Positions 48,561 to 57,147 of a stretch of DNA of 64,000 bases are shown here, piece by piece. The notes below the pieces were generated by a model that was given only the letters and a program-made list of their open reading frames with translations, was not told where the DNA came from and ran no database searches. The first letter of the stretch is position 1. Every line of letters begins with the position of its first letter. The translations under genes were made by a program, and so were the position numbers. Origin of the DNA: Myxococcales bacterium (GTDB taxonomy: Bacteria > Myxococcota_A > Polyangia > Haliangiales > Haliangiaceae); NCBI GenBank assembly GCA_016716835.1, contig JADJUW010000001.1, positions 1,108,501 through 1,172,500 of the forward strand. The letters run 5' to 3'.

Positions 48561-49322
48561 CTACATCAACAACCCGCCGTTGACCCGCACCACCTCACCG
48601 GTGATGTACGCGGCCTCCGGGCCTGCCAAAAATGAAACAATATCAGCAACTTCAGAAGATTTTCCCATGCGGCCGAGGGGGATATCTGAGATCAGCTTGG
48701 CGCGCGCGGCCTCGGGCATTTCGCCTTGCGTCATGTCGGTATCGATGAATCCAGGCGCCACCGCGTTAACCGTCACCCCGCGCCCGGCGAATTCGCGTGC
48801 CAGCGATTTGGTGAGCCCAATCATGCCAGCCTTGGAGGCCGCATAGGCGGCCTGCCCGCCGTTTCCAAACTCGCCAACGACCGACGAGATGTTGATGATG
48901 CGCCCGCCGTCCTTGGCCTTTAGGACCTGCGAGGCGCCGGCGCGCACCACGTAAAATAGGCTGCTGAGATTGGTTTGCAGCGTCTGCGCCCATTGCTCGT
49001 CTTTGAAGCGCATCACGAGGCCGTTGATCGCGATGCCGGCGTTGTTGACGATGATGTCGAGGCGACCATGCTGCTCGATGACGGCCTTGATGCCGCTGGT
49101 GACGGCCTCGGCGTTGCCGACGTCAAAGCCAGCCAGGCTCCCCGCGCCGCCTGCGGCGACGACGTCGTCGAGCGTTTGCTGCGCCGCCTCGGCGCGCGTC
49201 GCGTAGTTGACGACCACCGTGGCGCCGCGATGTGCCAATGCCAGGCAGATAGCGCGCCCAATACCGCGAGAACCACCGGTGACGAGCGCCACCTTGCCTG
49301 CCAATGCGCGATCTATAATCAT
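48561..49322 (-). CDS. fabG: 3-oxoacyl-ACP reductase
   Basis: NADPH-dependent reduction of beta-ketoacyl-ACP. The 253-residue short-chain dehydrogenase has ALVTGGSRGIGRAICLALA (NADPH motif), IVNNAGIAINGLVMRFKDEQ (NNAG), a catalytic Ser147 region, Tyr160 and Lys164 (YAASKAG), and TVNAVAPGFIDTDMT. The last residues AAYITGEVVRVNGGLLM are typical FabG endings. It lies between fabD and acpP. Confidence 0.97.
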   Translation of the reverse strand: MIIDRALAGKVALVTGGSRGIGRAICLALAHRGATVVVNYATRAEAAQQTLDDVVAAGGAGSLAGFDVGNAEAVTSGIKAVIEQHGRLDIIVNNAGIAINGLVMRFKDEQWAQTLQTNLSSLFYVVRAGASQVLKAKDGGRIINISSVVGEFGNGGQAAYAASKAGMIGLTKSLAREFAGRGVTVNAVAPGFIDTDMTQGEMPEAARAKLISDIPLGRMGKSSEVADIVSFLAGPEAAYITGEVVRVNGGLLM

Positions 49323-49366
49323 GCGCGCAGCCTACCTTAGGGTGCAGGACGCGCCAAGCAACGCGG

Positions 49367-50311
49367 CTAGGGATTGGCCGTGGACGCGCCCTGCTCGCTA
49401 ACGGGTGTCACCGCAAACACGTCGGTGATGCGTTTGACCAGCCCTGTAAGCACGTTGCCATTGCCGAGTTCATGCGCCGTGGTTACGCCCAGGCGCGCCA
49501 TCGTCAACACGCATTCATCCCAGCGCACCGGCGCCGTGACTTGTTCGATGATGAGCGCCTTGAGGCGCTCGGGAGCCGTCTCGGCGGATGCGCTGACGTT
49601 GACGATCACGGGCACCGATGCCTGACGAAACGGCACGTCGGCGAGCGCCTGCGCTAGTTGCTGCCGCGCCGGCGCCATGAGTGAACTGTGAAACGGCGCG
49701 CTGACGTCGAGCTTGATCGCGCGCTTGGCGCCACCAGCCTTGAGCTGGGCGATGGCGCGATCGACAGCCGCCGCGCCGCCAGAGATGACCACCTGGCCGC
49801 CACCATTTTGATTGGCGACCTCGACGAGATCGCCTATCGCATCGGTTGAAACCTGCGCGCAGATCGCGGCGACGGCCTCGGTGCTTAGGCCCAGGACGGC
49901 GGCCATAGCGCCATGGCCGGGTGCAACCGCCTCTTGCATATACCTGCCGCGCAAATGAACGAGTCGTACGGCCGCCGCCAAATCGATGACGTCGGCCGCA
50001 ACCAACGCGGACCATTCGCCAAGTGAGTGCCCGGCGACAAAATGGAAATCGCGATCCGGATGCACCAGGCGGCCCTCGGCCTGATGCGCGCGCAGCGTCG
50101 CGATGCTGGTCGTTAGAATCGCCGGCTGCGCGTTGGCGGTTAGCGTGAGTTCGGATGCGGGCCCGTGCTCACACAACGCCGAAATCGAAAACCCAAGCGC
50201 GCGATCGGCCGCGTCATATACATCGCGCGCGGCAGCCTCGCTCGCTCGCAGCGATGCGCCCATGCCCACGGTCTGCGAGCCTTGGCCGGGGAAAAGCAGT
50301 GCCGTCGCCAT
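49367..50311 (-). CDS. fabD: Malonyl-CoA:ACP transacylase
   Basis: It loads malonyl units from CoA onto ACP. The product from ATG 50311 is 314 residues, with LLFPGQGSQTVGMGASL, the nucleophilic Ser96 in VAGHSLGEWSALVAAD, and NQNGGGQVVISGG and VSAPFHSSLM (His region). The frame extends to 50329 via TTG. rpmF lies about 40 bases upstream and fabG 44 bases downstream; plsX and fabH, which normally sit between rpmF and fabD, are absent. Confidence 0.96.
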   Translation of the reverse strand: MATALLFPGQGSQTVGMGASLRASEAAARDVYDAADRALGFSISALCEHGPASELTLTANAQPAILTTSIATLRAHQAEGRLVHPDRDFHFVAGHSLGEWSALVAADVIDLAAAVRLVHLRGRYMQEAVAPGHGAMAAVLGLSTEAVAAICAQVSTDAIGDLVEVANQNGGGQVVISGGAAAVDRAIAQLKAGGAKRAIKLDVSAPFHSSLMAPARQQLAQALADVPFRQASVPVIVNVSASAETAPERLKALIIEQVTAPVRWDECVLTMARLGVTTAHELGNGNVLTGLVKRITDVFAVTPVSEQGASTANP

Positions 50312-50350
50312 ACATGTTGGAAGCGCCAACGGCGCGAGACATAAACCTAC

Positions 50351-50563
50351 CTATTCGGCGGTTTTAGCGGTCTTATCGATCACTTCAATGACTTGCTTGC
50401 CGCCGTAGAAGCCGCAGGCTTGGCAAATCGTGTGCGTGATCTTGTGCGCGGCGCAGTTTGGACATGCCTGGACCGTAGGGCGGTTCTCGCCGGATTTTTT
50501 CATCCAAGCGGACCGTTGGTGGCCAGTGCGAGCTGGGCCGCGACGACGTTTCTGTAGAGCCAT
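50351..50563 (-). CDS. rpmF: 50S ribosomal protein L32
   Basis: Small ribosomal protein of 70 residues. It begins MALQKRRRGPARTGHQRSAW and contains the zinc-ribbon cysteines Cys34, Cys37, Cys47 and Cys50 (ACPNC and ICQACG), so it is the zinc-binding (C+) form. The usual YceD-L32 order is preserved: yceD ends 13 bases upstream. A TTCC-rich AAGGAAGG ribosome site is just before the ATG at 50563. Confidence 0.97.
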   Translation of the reverse strand: MALQKRRRGPARTGHQRSAWMKKSGENRPTVQACPNCAAHKITHTICQACGFYGGKQVIEVIDKTAKTAE

Positions 50564-50576
50564 GGTGGTACCTTCC

Positions 50577-51221
50577 TTACGACGGCAGCTTCATTTTGCC
50601 AAGGGCTTCCCACCGTCCATCGACAATGGGGGGGCAAGAACACGCGGCGAGGTTGAGATCCGCGCCGCACTGGGAACAAAGGCCCTTGCAGTCCTCTTTG
50701 CACAAGGGCGCATAGGGAATTGCGAGCACGAATTGCTCGCGAACCACCGGCTCTAAATCAACAATTTCGCCGACATAGCCGAATAGATCGAGGTCGCCCT
50801 CTTCCACCTCAGGGCCGTCATCTTCCGCTGCTTCTTTGCTTCCGGACTTGGCTTCGGGGCCTGGTTTCGCAACTTCCGTATCGGCGTCCACCGCGGCTTT
50901 TGCTGAATCTTCCTCAAGTTGATGTTGCGGCACAAAGGTCACGCGCAGCTGCTCGTCAAAGGCAATTTTGGCCGGCCCCAAGCAGCGGCCGCAGGCGACG
51001 TGCACCCAGCCGTGAATTCGCCCGCTCACAAAAACGGTGGTTTCGTCGCCGTATGCCGATACCTCAAGCTCGCCGGCGCCCGCCTCGGACGTGTCGCTCG
51101 CCTCGAGCGCCTCGCGCAGGGGATGGCCCTTTAGGACCCCAGCGACATACGCATTGTCGACGTCGACATGCTTGTCGCACGGCAAGTCGCGCAAATGCAG
51201 GTGGAATTTACGATGTGGCAT
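50577..51221 (-). CDS. yceD: YceD family protein (DUF177)
   Basis: Partner gene of rpmF in most bacteria; its function concerns 23S rRNA and ribosome assembly. From ATG 51221 the 214-residue product has an N-terminal FHLHLRDLPCDK and HVACGRCLGPAKI (CxxC), a central acidic Lys/Glu/Asp-rich region of about 40 residues, and the conserved end CKEDCKGLCSQCGADLN followed by CSCPP. The acidic insertion and the extra cysteines are more elaborate than in E. coli. Alternate starts reach 51248. Confidence 0.88.
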   Translation of the reverse strand: MPHRKFHLHLRDLPCDKHVDVDNAYVAGVLKGHPLREALEASDTSEAGAGELEVSAYGDETTVFVSGRIHGWVHVACGRCLGPAKIAFDEQLRVTFVPQHQLEEDSAKAAVDADTEVAKPGPEAKSGSKEAAEDDGPEVEEGDLDLFGYVGEIVDLEPVVREQFVLAIPYAPLCKEDCKGLCSQCGADLNLAACSCPPIVDGRWEALGKMKLPS

Positions 51222-51298
51222 GGGCGACCCGAGGGAGGGCGGCACCATATAGATCGCTGCTTGTTTGTCAAGCCTGCCCTTAGCCCTTAGGGCAAGGG

Positions 51299-52882
51299 CT
51301 AGCGGTTGCTTGCCAGGCCGCCGACGGCGCTGCCGCCGATGGCCAGGAGCGCCGAGAGGTCCTGATCATTAAACCTGAGCATGGCGCCAAAGAAGTAATC
51401 GCGCCCGAAGCGGAACTTTTCAAACGACGTTGGAACGTCGTCACCCGCGAGGATGGTGAGCGAGTCCGGGGCATTGAGCGCCTCGTCGACGCCGGCGATG
51501 AGGTAGACGTAGCGAATCATCTCAAACGCCGCCGCCAGCTTGACGCGCGGCATCTTGTCCCACGACGAGTCAAACAGGTCGGCGGACAAGCTCAAATTGC
51601 GCCCCCACCACCTGGTGGCGTAGTCGACGCCCATGCCACCGGTGGATTCCTTCACGCCAAAGCGCAGGCTCCACGGCCCGATGCGCTTGCCGAACTGGAA
51701 GGTAAAGCGCGCGCGATCTTCGATTTCCGTGCGGCGAATCCAGTTGTTGGGATCAACCGTCGGATCGAGCGTAAGCGTAACCTTGGGATACCCGCCGCGT
51801 GGGCCGCTTTCGAGCTCGATGAGGTAGAACTTATCCGGCCGCGTTTGCAGCTCCATCTGGATGTAATTGCGCGTGATGCCCGCGAACACGTTGTATTCAG
51901 TACGCAGCCCGACATAGGTCTGCAGGCCAAACAGCGTGCCCAAAAACCCCTTGGCGTCGGTGGTGATTTCTTCCACGTTGTCGGCAATGGTCGGGTCGTT
52001 GACTAGGCGCCCCAGCGTGCCTTTGTCTTCGTCGATTTTTTTGGCAATGCTGTCGGTGCTGGTGATCACGCCATCGAGCATGTCGAGTTTTTCACGCAAC
52101 GCACCGCCGGTGAGTTCCACCTCGGATTTAGCCGAGGTCATGAGCAGCTTAGCCTCGGCCGAGGCCACCTCGAGATTGTCGAGAATCGCCGTCACGCGCT
52201 CATCGGCGCCACCGGTGATCTTGCGCAGGTCCTGCGTGATGAGTTCGATGCGCTCCATTGAGCGATCCGCCTTGGCCAAGATATCGCTGACGGTGCCGGC
52301 CTCTTTTTGTACCAGGGCATCGACGCGGCCCGCGATGGAGGCGACGGGCCCGTTGACGATGCGCCGCACGTCTTCCGATAGGTCTTTGACCGAGAGCAGC
52401 ACCGAGTCAATGTTCGGCGCGACCTCTTCGATGCGGCGCAGCAGCTGATCGACCGAGGTGGTTTCGACGACGTTGGTGATTTCGCCGCCCTTCTCGAGCC
52501 GGCCGTGTTGTTGCGTCACGCCGGCGGCGTCGATCGTGGCCTTGCCGCCTGGATCGAGCTCGAGATAGTACTCGCCGAGCAGCGAGGTCATTTTTTTATA
52601 GATGACGGCGCTGTCGTATACTTCGACGTTGCCGCGCACGCGGAACTTGACGCGCGCGTAGCGCCCTTCGACCGAGCGGTCGACGATTTCACCAACCGGC
52701 AAGCCCGCCACCATCACCTTGGAACCAATCGGGATGCCCGAGGCGTCCTTCAGACGCGCGGTATACGGCACGCTACCGGCACCGACGGCGTCTTTGCCCA
52801 GCCCCTTGTACGTGGCATAGCTGCCCGCGAGCGCGGCCAACACCAAGACACCTACCCGAATCGCAGATCCAGCTTCTTTCAC
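51299..52882 (-). CDS. Long MlaD/MCE protein with coiled-coil linker and a C-terminal beta-barrel-like domain
   Basis: MCE proteins carry lipids between the two membranes. From GTG 52882 (AGGAG upstream) the 527-residue product has: a transmembrane helix (AIRVGVLVLAALAGSYATYK, about 8-27); one MCE domain (about 36-120; GIPIGSKVMVAGLPVGEI and TSLLGEYYLELDPG); a long Ser/Glu/Asp-rich coiled-coil (about 130-315); and about 210 residues rich in alternating hydrophobic strands (YVGLRTEYNVFAGI, KFYLIELESG, RFTFQFGKRIGPWSLRFG, LSLSADLFDSSW). That last part looks like an outer-membrane beta-barrel. Trans-envelope MlaD proteins with a barrel have been described in Veillonella. The permease gene lies 28 bases upstream; no ATPase gene follows. 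Confidence 0.85.
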   Translation of the reverse strand: MKEAGSAIRVGVLVLAALAGSYATYKGLGKDAVGAGSVPYTARLKDASGIPIGSKVMVAGLPVGEIVDRSVEGRYARVKFRVRGNVEVYDSAVIYKKMTSLLGEYYLELDPGGKATIDAAGVTQQHGRLEKGGEITNVVETTSVDQLLRRIEEVAPNIDSVLLSVKDLSEDVRRIVNGPVASIAGRVDALVQKEAGTVSDILAKADRSMERIELITQDLRKITGGADERVTAILDNLEVASAEAKLLMTSAKSEVELTGGALREKLDMLDGVITSTDSIAKKIDEDKGTLGRLVNDPTIADNVEEITTDAKGFLGTLFGLQTYVGLRTEYNVFAGITRNYIQMELQTRPDKFYLIELESGPRGGYPKVTLTLDPTVDPNNWIRRTEIEDRARFTFQFGKRIGPWSLRFGVKESTGGMGVDYATRWWGRNLSLSADLFDSSWDKMPRVKLAAAFEMIRYVYLIAGVDEALNAPDSLTILAGDDVPTSFEKFRFGRDYFFGAMLRFNDQDLSALLAIGGSAVGGLASNR

Positions 52883-52910
52883 AGCGCGACTCCTAAATGC
52901 ACAAACACCA

Positions 52911-53800
52911 TCACATGCCTCCTGGCTGACCAAGAACGCCGAGCAGCACGTCGGTTAGAAAATAATCGAGCACCAGCGTTACCACGAAGCCAAAGACCAC
53001 GGCCCGCGTGGTGCCAATGCCCACGCCTCGACCGCCGCCGGTGGCATTAAACCCCTGGTAGCAGCCGATGAGAATCACCGCGAAGCCAAAGACCGCGGAC
53101 TTGATGAGCCCGTGGATAATATCGACCGAGTACACAAGGTCTTGGACGCGGGTCGTGAACTGCCCATGATCGAGATTTTGCATCACGACCCCACGAGATA
53201 CGAACCGCACATGCCGACGACAAAAAACAGCAGCGCGAGCATGGGCGCGACAAACATCGAAACGAAAATTCGCGGCAAGACCAGGTATTGCAACGGATTG
53301 ACGGCCATGGACTCGAGCGCATCGATCTGCTCGGTGATGCGCATCGTGCCTAGCTCGGTGGCGATGCCGGCCGCGGCGCGACCCGCCAACATCAGTGACG
53401 TGAGCACCGGCCCCAGCTCGAGCGCGATCGCCTTGCCGGTGATGACGCCGGCGGCGGATTGTTGGCCAAAGACCTTGAGCGCCACGACCATCTGCAGCGT
53501 CAGCACCATGCCGGTAAAAAGGCCCACGAGGAGCACGATGGGAAGGCTGCCAAAGCCGATGTACTCGGCGGCCTCAATATAATTTTTGATGCGAAAGGGA
53601 CGCCTGGGCAGCCACGCAAACGCGCGCGCGGCCATTTGGATGTGGCGGCCAAATAGATCGACGCTGGTGAGCAAGGGGGCGAAGGCGTCCTTCACCCCGG
53701 CCACGAGCGCATGCCCTAACGGCGCCCCGGCGGGAGCGCCCTGCGGCTTGACGGTGGGCGACGTAGATGCGGACACAGCGTTAGCGCCAGAACATGCCAT
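52911..53800 (-). CDS. mlaE: MlaE/YrbE-type ABC transporter permease (interrupted by an apparent -1 frameshift near 53190)
   Basis: Inner-membrane permease of the MCE lipid-transport system. The first frame (53800 to about 53193) has helices and LVGLFTGMVLTLQMVVALKVFG, VLTSLMLAGRAAAGIATELGTM and ITEQIDALESMAVNPLQYLV, the classic EQIDALxxM block. It ends GSYLVGS and stop. The other frame carries on with VVMQNLDHGQFTTRVQDLV and later IGCYQGFNATGGGRGVG, TTRAVVFGFVVTLVLDYFLT. Adding one G in the four-G run (53189-53192) fuses them as GSYLVGVVMQNLDHG into 296 residues, the normal size. An assembly error is likely. mlaD follows after 28 bases. Confidence 0.92.
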
Positions 53801-53869
53801 GCGCGCCGGCCAATGGCTAGCGCGCGTCCGCTTGAATTGCCGTGTTTGATCGCGGGTTTACCGGGGCGA

Positions 53870-55006
53870 TCACAACCCGACGTAGACGCGCGGCACGCGC
53901 TTGGACATGCCGCAGGTAACCTCGTATTCGCTGAGCTGCGACCACGCCGCGAACTCGGCGGTGGAAATCTCGGCACCGGTGCCGTCGCGACCCAGCATGG
54001 TGACGTCGTCGCCTACCGCGGCGCCAGCAACGTCGGTGACGTCGGCCATTACCATATCCATGCTGACCCGACCGACGATCGCTACGCGCTTGCCCCGTAG
54101 CAGGGCGAACGCTTTACCAGACAAGCTTCGGGGATAGCCGTCGGCATAGCCAAGCGGCAACACGGCGACGCGCGTATCGCGGCCGGCGCGCCAGGTTTGG
54201 CCGTAGCCAACGGCATGGCCGGCGGGCACTTGTCTAAGCTGAGCGACCTGAGTCACCAGCCGCATCACTTGCACGCGGCCGGACGTTGCCCACGGGCCGT
54301 TGCCGTAAAGCGCCAGCCCAAGCCGCACGGCGTCAAAACGCGACGAGGGAAACGAGATCGCGCCAGCGCTATTGGCCGCGTGAATCATGATGCCAGGTCG
54401 CAGCGTGCGCGCCATGACCACGCTTGCCTCAAAGGCGGCCAGTTGAGCGAACGTCGTGCTTTGGTGATCGGAAGGCTGGTCGGTGTCGGCGTTCGCGAAA
54501 TGCGTCAGCAGGCCGGTCCACGAAATGCCGGCCATCGACGCCACCTGCGCAAGGGCTGCTGCCGCATCGGCGGGCATGATGCCAAGCCGACCCATGCCGG
54601 TGTCTATCTTGAGATGGACGCTGGCGTTGCGACCCGCCGCCGCCGCCGCTGCCGCGAGCGGGTGCAGCTGCGCCACATCTGAAATCGCAGGGGTCAAGCC
54701 GTGGCGGACCATGGCGACCTCGCCACCATGTTGCGCAGGGCCCAAGACCAAGACGGGCGCCACAACGCCGGCATCGCGCAAGGCCACGCCTTCTTCGACG
54801 AGCGATACCGCAAAGCCGCACACCGCGGGATGACCATCGAGCACGCTGGCTACCTGCACGGCGCCGTGGCCATAGCCATCTGCCTTAATGACCGCCCAGA
54901 TCGGTGTGGCCACCTCGGCGTGGAGCTGCGCGACGTTATGTTTGATCGCGGCGAGATCGACCTCAACCCGCGTCGGCCGCACGTCCGTGGTTGGTCGCGG
55001 GAGCAT
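53870..55006 (-). CDS. alr: Alanine racemase
   Basis: It makes D-alanine for peptidoglycan using PLP. The 378-residue product has the PLP lysine in AVIKADGYGHG (Lys41), HLKIDTGMGRLGI, NSAGAISFPSSRFDAVRLGLALYG (Arg/Ser), and LPLGYADGYPRSLS (catalytic Tyr region). The C-terminal MDMVMADVTD and GDDVTMLGRDGTGAEISTAEFA are typical. Length matches the family. It lies between a Crp/Fnr regulator gene and mlaE; no operon partner is obvious. Confidence 0.96.
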   Translation of the reverse strand: MLPRPTTDVRPTRVEVDLAAIKHNVAQLHAEVATPIWAVIKADGYGHGAVQVASVLDGHPAVCGFAVSLVEEGVALRDAGVVAPVLVLGPAQHGGEVAMVRHGLTPAISDVAQLHPLAAAAAAAGRNASVHLKIDTGMGRLGIMPADAAAALAQVASMAGISWTGLLTHFANADTDQPSDHQSTTFAQLAAFEASVVMARTLRPGIMIHAANSAGAISFPSSRFDAVRLGLALYGNGPWATSGRVQVMRLVTQVAQLRQVPAGHAVGYGQTWRAGRDTRVAVLPLGYADGYPRSLSGKAFALLRGKRVAIVGRVSMDMVMADVTDVAGAAVGDDVTMLGRDGTGAEISTAEFAAWSQLSEYEVTCGMSKRVPRVYVGL

Positions 55007-55049
55007 CGCGACCGACGTACCACAAAGGGCTAGGCAAGGCCAGGCTAGG

Positions 55050-55805
55050 CTAGGCGACTTTGGCTTGCAGCAGCTGCGCCGTAACGATCATGGTGCGGCC
55101 GCGCGAAATGATCGCGCCGTTGCGGACCAGCTGGTTAAACGCGCGTGAAATTGTTTCGCGGCACGAGCCAACCATGTTCGCGAGCTCTTGCTGCGTCGGC
55201 CGGCGACGGACGAGAACGCCTTCTGCGGTATCCTGCCCGTCTTCCTTGGCCAGCGTTACCAATTGGTGCACCAGGCGCTCGTTGACGTCGTAGAGCGCTA
55301 GCTGGGCGATGGTTTCATTGGCCTTGCGCACGCGCTTGGCGAGCTCGCTCATCATGTTGAGCGCGGTCTGCGGATGCGCCTGCATATGCGCAAGCAAATG
55401 CTCTCGCGACAGCACGAGGAGGCTGGTGGGCTCGAGCGCAACGCACGTCGACGAACGCGTGCCGCCGTCGAGCAGCGCCAACTCGCCGAACGAATCGCCG
55501 GCGCGGTGCGAGGCCAATAAGACCTCGCGTCCATTGGTGCCAAACACGACCGTCTTGACGCGGCCCGCGATGATGAGAAACATCGAATCGCCGGGCTCGT
55601 CCTGACGAACGATGGCCATGCCGGCACCCACTTTGCGTTGCGACATCCGCAAGGCGAGGTCCTCAATCGCCGCAATTGGCAATTTCGAGAAAATGGCGGC
55701 GCGCGCGATGGTGGCGCGAATCCGGGCAGGCTCCTCGCCACTGGTTAGGGGTTGGCGATGGGCGTGTAGGGACATATGAGCGGCGGCTTGCGAAGTTCCA
55801 AACAT
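55050..55805 (-). CDS. Crp/Fnr family transcriptional regulator
   Basis: The 251-residue product has a cyclic-nucleotide-binding domain (VRQDEPGDSMFLIIAGRVKTVV, SFGELALLDGGTRSSTCVAL) and a winged-helix domain. The C-terminal RPTQQELANMVGSCRETISRAFNQL is a good Crp helix-turn-helix. The E-L-A-x-M-V-G-S-x-R-E-x-I-S-R pattern matches Crp/Fnr recognition helices. No N-terminal Cys cluster is present, so it is not an oxygen sensor of the Fnr type. ATG 55805 has AAGGAG eight bases upstream. Ligand unknown. Confidence 0.92.
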   Translation of the reverse strand: MFGTSQAAAHMSLHAHRQPLTSGEEPARIRATIARAAIFSKLPIAAIEDLALRMSQRKVGAGMAIVRQDEPGDSMFLIIAGRVKTVVFGTNGREVLLASHRAGDSFGELALLDGGTRSSTCVALEPTSLLVLSREHLLAHMQAHPQTALNMMSELAKRVRKANETIAQLALYDVNERLVHQLVTLAKEDGQDTAEGVLVRRRPTQQELANMVGSCRETISRAFNQLVRNGAIISRGRTMIVTAQLLQAKVA

Positions 55806-55882
55806 TGGGTGAGCTCCTTAAGTTGACGGCGCTTGCCGACAAACCTGAGCAGACACAGAGCAAACACGGTGCCAATTCTCAC

Positions 55883-55910
55883 ATTATTTTTCCCTCATGA
55901 TTCCAATCAA
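55883..55910 (-). promoter_or_regulatory. Candidate sigma70-type promoter of the Crp/Fnr regulator gene
   Basis: On the minus strand a TTGATT element (55905-55910) and AATAAT (55883-55888, one mismatch to TATAAT) are spaced 16 bases apart. Transcription would start near 55877, about 70 bases before the ATG. The GC background makes the AT-rich pair stand out, but it was found by eye. Confidence 0.35.
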
Positions 55911-56026
55911 TTGCAACTGGGTGGCAAATTACAGGCGTCGAGTTTTATTCACAATAGTGAGCGGGTGTGACGAAAATGTCCGAATCGCAACCATCGGGCG
56001 CAGTCGCCGCCAGCCGGCCTCTGGTC

Positions 56027-56070
56027 GGGCGGCAGAACGACAGGGAGCGCCGTCCGCCCCCCTTTTTTTT
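56027..56070 (+). terminator. Orphan terminator-like hairpin with T8 run
   Basis: On the plus strand GGGCGG (56027-56032) pairs with CCGCCC (56054-56059), extended by ACG/CGT after a four-base bulge, and T8 follows at 56063-56070. No plus-strand gene lies just upstream, as both flanking genes read leftward. It could end a small plus-strand RNA, or be chance. Confidence 0.4.
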
Positions 56071-56090
56071 CCTAGCGCGCGCTAATGGAG

Positions 56091-56924
56091 CTACTTCGCC
56101 GCGGGCGCCGAATTGAGTTGTTCGCTGACCAAGCGCTTGTCCCGGTATGCGGTGAGCACGGCGTCGACGCGATCACCGGGGTTAACGACGACGCTGATGT
56201 CGTTGGCGCCGAAGAACTGGTTGATCACGACCGGCCGCCCTGACGCCTTGGCTTGCGAGACCGCGTCGATTGCAACAAAGCTGACATCCTCAAGCGTTGC
56301 GGTCGCGTCGAGCGTTGGCAGCGGCGTAAACGCCAGGGTCCGGCGCGCTAGGAATTGCTTGAGCGAACGGCCCTTGATGGGATTGCTGGTCCCGTTGGTG
56401 GTGATGGAGTCAAGCTTCCATTTGCTACCGCCCGTGAGCCAACGCAGCGGATTAAAGCCCGCCTTCTTGAAATTCCAAAAGCGGACGAAAGGCTTGCCCG
56501 ATGCGTCGAGCTCGCGGGCGACCTCAACCACCGACACCCGTTTGCCGCCGGGCTGCAACGTGCTGGTCATGACGCTGGTCCTGGCGTCGACGATATGCTC
56601 GCGCGGCCGGCCCAGCGCGCCAACGTCGAACGTGCGGATGGCGAGCGCCTGCGCTTCGTCAAAACTACGCCCGCGTTGTGCCCCAAGTGCGGCCGACATA
56701 GCGCCGACTGGCTTGGCGCTTTTGCCCACGGGCTTCTTACCGGCCCCCAGCTGGTTGCCCGAGGTTGTGCCCTTGGGCGTCCGCACGAGCACCTGCTTAC
56801 CGCGCTTGCCGGTTGCGACCTTTTGTGCACCCCGGTCGGCCAAAGCACCAGGTGCCGCCGCAGTCGTGCAAAGGAGCCCCGCGCAAAGGATCAGAGAGAG
56901 TCTAGCTGAATGGTGAATCGTCAT
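56091..56924 (-). CDS. Secreted basic protein of unknown function
   Basis: Family not recognised. The 277-residue product has a signal peptide (MTIHHSARLSLILCAGLLCT, then AAAPGALADRGA), followed by a Lys/Gly/Ser-rich stretch (about 35-75) and a longer structured part. Notable segments are RSFDEAQALAIRTFDVGALG, VSVVEVARELDASGKPFVRF, FNPLRWLTGGSKWKLDSI and VDAVLTAYRDKRLVSEQL. The final SVVVNPGDRVDAVLTAYRD may be beta. It has no lipobox. Neighbours give no clue. ATG 56924 is the natural start for the signal. Confidence 0.65.
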   Translation of the reverse strand: MTIHHSARLSLILCAGLLCTTAAAPGALADRGAQKVATGKRGKQVLVRTPKGTTSGNQLGAGKKPVGKSAKPVGAMSAALGAQRGRSFDEAQALAIRTFDVGALGRPREHIVDARTSVMTSTLQPGGKRVSVVEVARELDASGKPFVRFWNFKKAGFNPLRWLTGGSKWKLDSITTNGTSNPIKGRSLKQFLARRTLAFTPLPTLDATATLEDVSFVAIDAVSQAKASGRPVVINQFFGANDISVVVNPGDRVDAVLTAYRDKRLVSEQLNSAPAAK

Positions 56925-57147
56925 GACGGAGCATTAGTGCAACGTACATGCCAGCCCGTGATGCCCCGTAACTGCCCAATTTTCGTCATCATTGGGAAAC
57001 GCGGCGCCTCGCCGTATCGGGCAATTTGGCGACATAATTCCCCGGCAGGGGCGACCTTAACTAGCCACCGCAGCGGGGGCGTCCATCACGTGCCCCCATC
57101 GATGGGTCGCGTGTGCTAGCGTCGCCGCGTTCTATGAAGGGCCTGAC
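56925..57147. other. Divergent spacer before thiS
   Basis: About 220 bases between the secreted-protein gene and thiS. I looked for a TPP riboswitch (CTGAGA and ACCTGATCTGGATAATGCCAGCG-type blocks shorter parts) and saw none; nothing else stands out. Confidence 0.4.

Larger units (their letters stand above)
55806..56090. other. AT-rich intergenic region upstream of the Crp/Fnr gene
   Basis: The 285 bases include the leader and a likely promoter of the regulator (minus strand) and, on the plus strand, a terminator-like hairpin with a T8 run that no annotated gene uses (listed separately). The middle is unusually AT-rich for this DNA. Confidence 0.5.

Noticed and set aside
52911..53210. A separate short gene after the mlaE stop
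   Set aside because: It continues the permease sequence; a split by frameshift explains it better.
55028..55055. Short direct repeats of GGCTAGG near the alr start
   Set aside because: Too short and few to be a meaningful repeat or a binding array.
56925..57147. TPP riboswitch upstream of thiS
   Set aside because: None of the conserved THI-box blocks (CTGAGA and the CTGATCTGGATAATGC-like part) is present.
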